Under the pieces are notes generated by a model that was not told the origin of the DNA, made no database searches, and saw only the letters and a list, made by a program, of their open reading frames with translations. A stretch of DNA of 6,907 nucleotides from contig CBFDCK010000158.1 in NCBI GenBank assembly GCA_965603285.1, positions 1 through 6,907 on the forward strand. Direction: 5' to 3'. Numbering within the stretch: the first letter of the stretch is position 1; each line of letters opens with the position of its first letter. The translations under genes and the position numbers were made by a program. This document shows, in pieces, positions 5,918 through 6,907 of the stretch. Source of the stretch: JAUWPO01 sp965603285 (GTDB taxonomy: Bacteria; Chloroflexota; Anaerolineae; Anaerolineales; UBA4823).

Positions 5918-6658
5918 TCATTCTTTCGAGCCGCCCTGCCCTAGCTGGAAGAGCCTTCGGGCAATCAGGATGTACCATATCAGCAAAAGTAAGCCGGAGG
6001 CGGTCGCGATGATTAGGAGTAGAAGAACTGCCGCTGGCGCGAAGGTTAATCTGAAGTATTCGGCTAATGAGATTGCATTTGCAAGAATTCCCACATAAGC
6101 GGTTACTTTGCTGAAGATATTGCTCCTTAGCATGACAGCTGAGACTATCAGACCGGCGACGGACACGAGCAGAAGTCCTATGTTGAAACCCCCGACAGCG
6201 CGCTGGCTCGTATTAGCAAGTATTGCCTGCCCTGCTGCCAAGAACACATACCTCTGTGCGTCTGTTGTCGCAGCCGCGTATTGGTCGCTGAGGGAAAGCA
6301 TGGAAAAGGGATTATTCGTCGCCAGGAAGACAGCTATCCCTATGAGAGCGAGGGTCGTAGCGAGTGCCATGTAACTTTTATTGGCTCGTTTGAGGGCAAC
6401 GTAGAGGGCGAGAAACATCGGGACAAAAAGAGCGTAGGCGAGAATTTCCAAGAGATAAAGGTCGAGGAGTCCAAGGAGCCGATTGGTCTGTAATAGCGTG
6501 AAGTAGCCGATTACTGTGCCAGGAAGCGGATAAGCGGTGAAGACGATAATCTCGATTGTAAGTAACACTGTTACGATCAGGGCAGCCGCGCCGCCGACTT
6601 TGTAGAGACCCTTCCAGGCGGAGTCTGTGGTTTCGGCATGTGTAACTTGATTCGTCAT
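5918..6658 (-). CDS. DUF4386-like six-span membrane protein
   Basis: The 246-residue protein has hydrophobic segments at about 22-43, 62-90, 97-115, 157-177, 184-203 and 207-233, with a soluble N-terminus ending AWKGLYKVGG and a basic C-terminal tail (ARRLFQLGQGG). The stretch NPFSMLSLSDQYAAATTDAQR (117-137) before a long helix and the block MLRSNIFSKVTAYVGILAN (176-194) are what I associate with DUF4386-type proteins, which have no established biochemical function. ATG at 6658 is preferred over ATG at 6664 because AGGA (6668-6665) sits six bases before the former and abuts the latter. It is the first gene of the leftward cluster, 32 bases ahead of the truncated flavodoxin gene, so it is probably co-transcribed with the redox genes. 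Confidence 0.85.
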   Translation of the reverse strand: MTNQVTHAETTDSAWKGLYKVGGAAALIVTVLLTIEIIVFTAYPLPGTVIGYFTLLQTNRLLGLLDLYLLEILAYALFVPMFLALYVALKRANKSYMALATTLALIGIAVFLATNNPFSMLSLSDQYAAATTDAQRYVFLAAGQAILANTSQRAVGGFNIGLLLVSVAGLIVSAVMLRSNIFSKVTAYVGILANAISLAEYFRLTFAPAAVLLLLIIATASGLLLLIWYILIARRLFQLGQGGSKE

Positions 6659-6664
6659 TTTCAT

Positions 6665-6668
6665 TCCT
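6665..6668 (-). promoter_or_regulatory. Ribosome binding site deciding the start of the DUF4386-like gene
   Basis: AGGA on the minus strand is six bases before ATG 6658 but immediately next to ATG 6664, which selects the downstream start and removes two residues. Confidence 0.55.
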
Positions 6669-6737
6669 GCTTTCCATTCTGTCCGAGGAGTGACTGGCGT
6701 TGCCGCCCAACGGGTTGATCAGTAAAATTCTTATAGT

Positions 6738-6766
6738 ATTATCTCCACTTCAAAAATATTATACAA
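6738..6766 (-). promoter_or_regulatory. Possible promoter of the leftward redox cluster
   Basis: On the minus strand a TTGTAT box (6766-6761) is separated by 17 bases from GATAAT (6743-6738), inside an AT-rich stretch that contrasts with the genes downstream. The -10 matches five of six consensus positions, the -35 only three. It is the only promoter-like region ahead of the five-gene cluster, about 80 bases from the first start. Confidence 0.35.
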
Positions 6767-6786
6767 TCAAATATTGAATACGACAT

Positions 6787-6853
6787 GGATTGCATCCCGG
6801 ATGAAATCCTTACCTCCTGCGTGTTTTGTAATACTGTGGCAGACAAACCACCA
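6787..6853. repeat. Diverged copy of the left-end 12-mer plus element start
   Basis: A diverged 12-mer GGATTGCATCCC (6787-6798) and a good one GGATGAAATCC (6799-6809) lead into TACCTCCTGCG and a stretch (6811-6853) that parallels 37-79 with scattered substitutions. It breaks off after about 43 bases, where the next, better copy begins. It has neither the closing inverted repeat nor a perfect opening one, so it looks like a truncated older member of the family. Confidence 0.7.
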
Positions 6854-6907
6854 ACCTCCCGCGGGTTCTGTAATCCTCTGGCGGATAAATCACTTACAAA
6901 AGCAACA
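6854..6907. repeat. Direct repeat of 38-91, start of a second MITE-like element
   Basis: These 54 bases match 38-91 at 51 positions, in the same orientation, beginning with the identical 14-bp terminal repeat ACCTCCCGCGGGTT. The window ends before the closing inverted repeat would be reached, so whether the copy is complete cannot be seen. Together with the left-end copy it brackets the whole gene block. Confidence 0.9.

Overview
The window is bacterial chromosomal DNA of mixed composition, probably from a member of the Chloroflexota (Anaerolineae-like). That assignment rests on my recollection of where this gene mix occurs (DUF4386-type membrane protein, paired flavodoxin-domain proteins, a small multi-span membrane protein with a GGGIFPP-like motif, a zinc-free MDR oxidoreductase). 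No rRNA or other marker gene in the window confirms it.

Layout. Positions 1-938 hold no convincing protein gene. They contain a tandem 12-mer, a 93-bp MITE-like element with perfect 14-bp terminal inverted repeats, a degenerate array of about ten 13-20 bp units (211-370), an abruptly GC- and purine-rich block (about 455-690) and a promoter with a strong palindrome. Positions 939-2038 (+) are an AT-rich two-gene unit: a 72-residue XRE-type repressor starting at TTG, overlapping by ATGA an eight-span membrane protein. Convergent to it at 2114-3031 (-) is a transglutaminase-like protein with an intact Cys-His-Asp triad, preceded by a 39-codon open frame that may be a gene remnant.

Positions 3292-6658 are a five-gene leftward cluster, probably one operon read from an AT-rich promoter region near 6740. 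In transcription order it holds a six-span DUF4386-like membrane protein, a truncated flavodoxin-domain gene, an intact flavodoxin-domain gene, a membrane protein gene split by an in-frame TGA, and an MDR-family NAD(P)H:quinone-type oxidoreductase. The theme is flavin/nicotinamide redox chemistry plus membrane proteins of unknown role. Two of the five genes are visibly broken, so the cluster looks partly decayed.

The right end (about 6787-6907) repeats the left-end sequence: the 12-mer and the first 54 bp of the MITE-like element recur in direct orientation with three mismatches, next to a second, more diverged copy. The gene block is therefore bracketed by members of one repeat family. I see no transposase, integrase, CRISPR array, tRNA or rRNA. 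The least explained items are the repressor/membrane-protein pair with its operator-like palindrome, the repeat family, and the two independent gene lesions in the redox operon.
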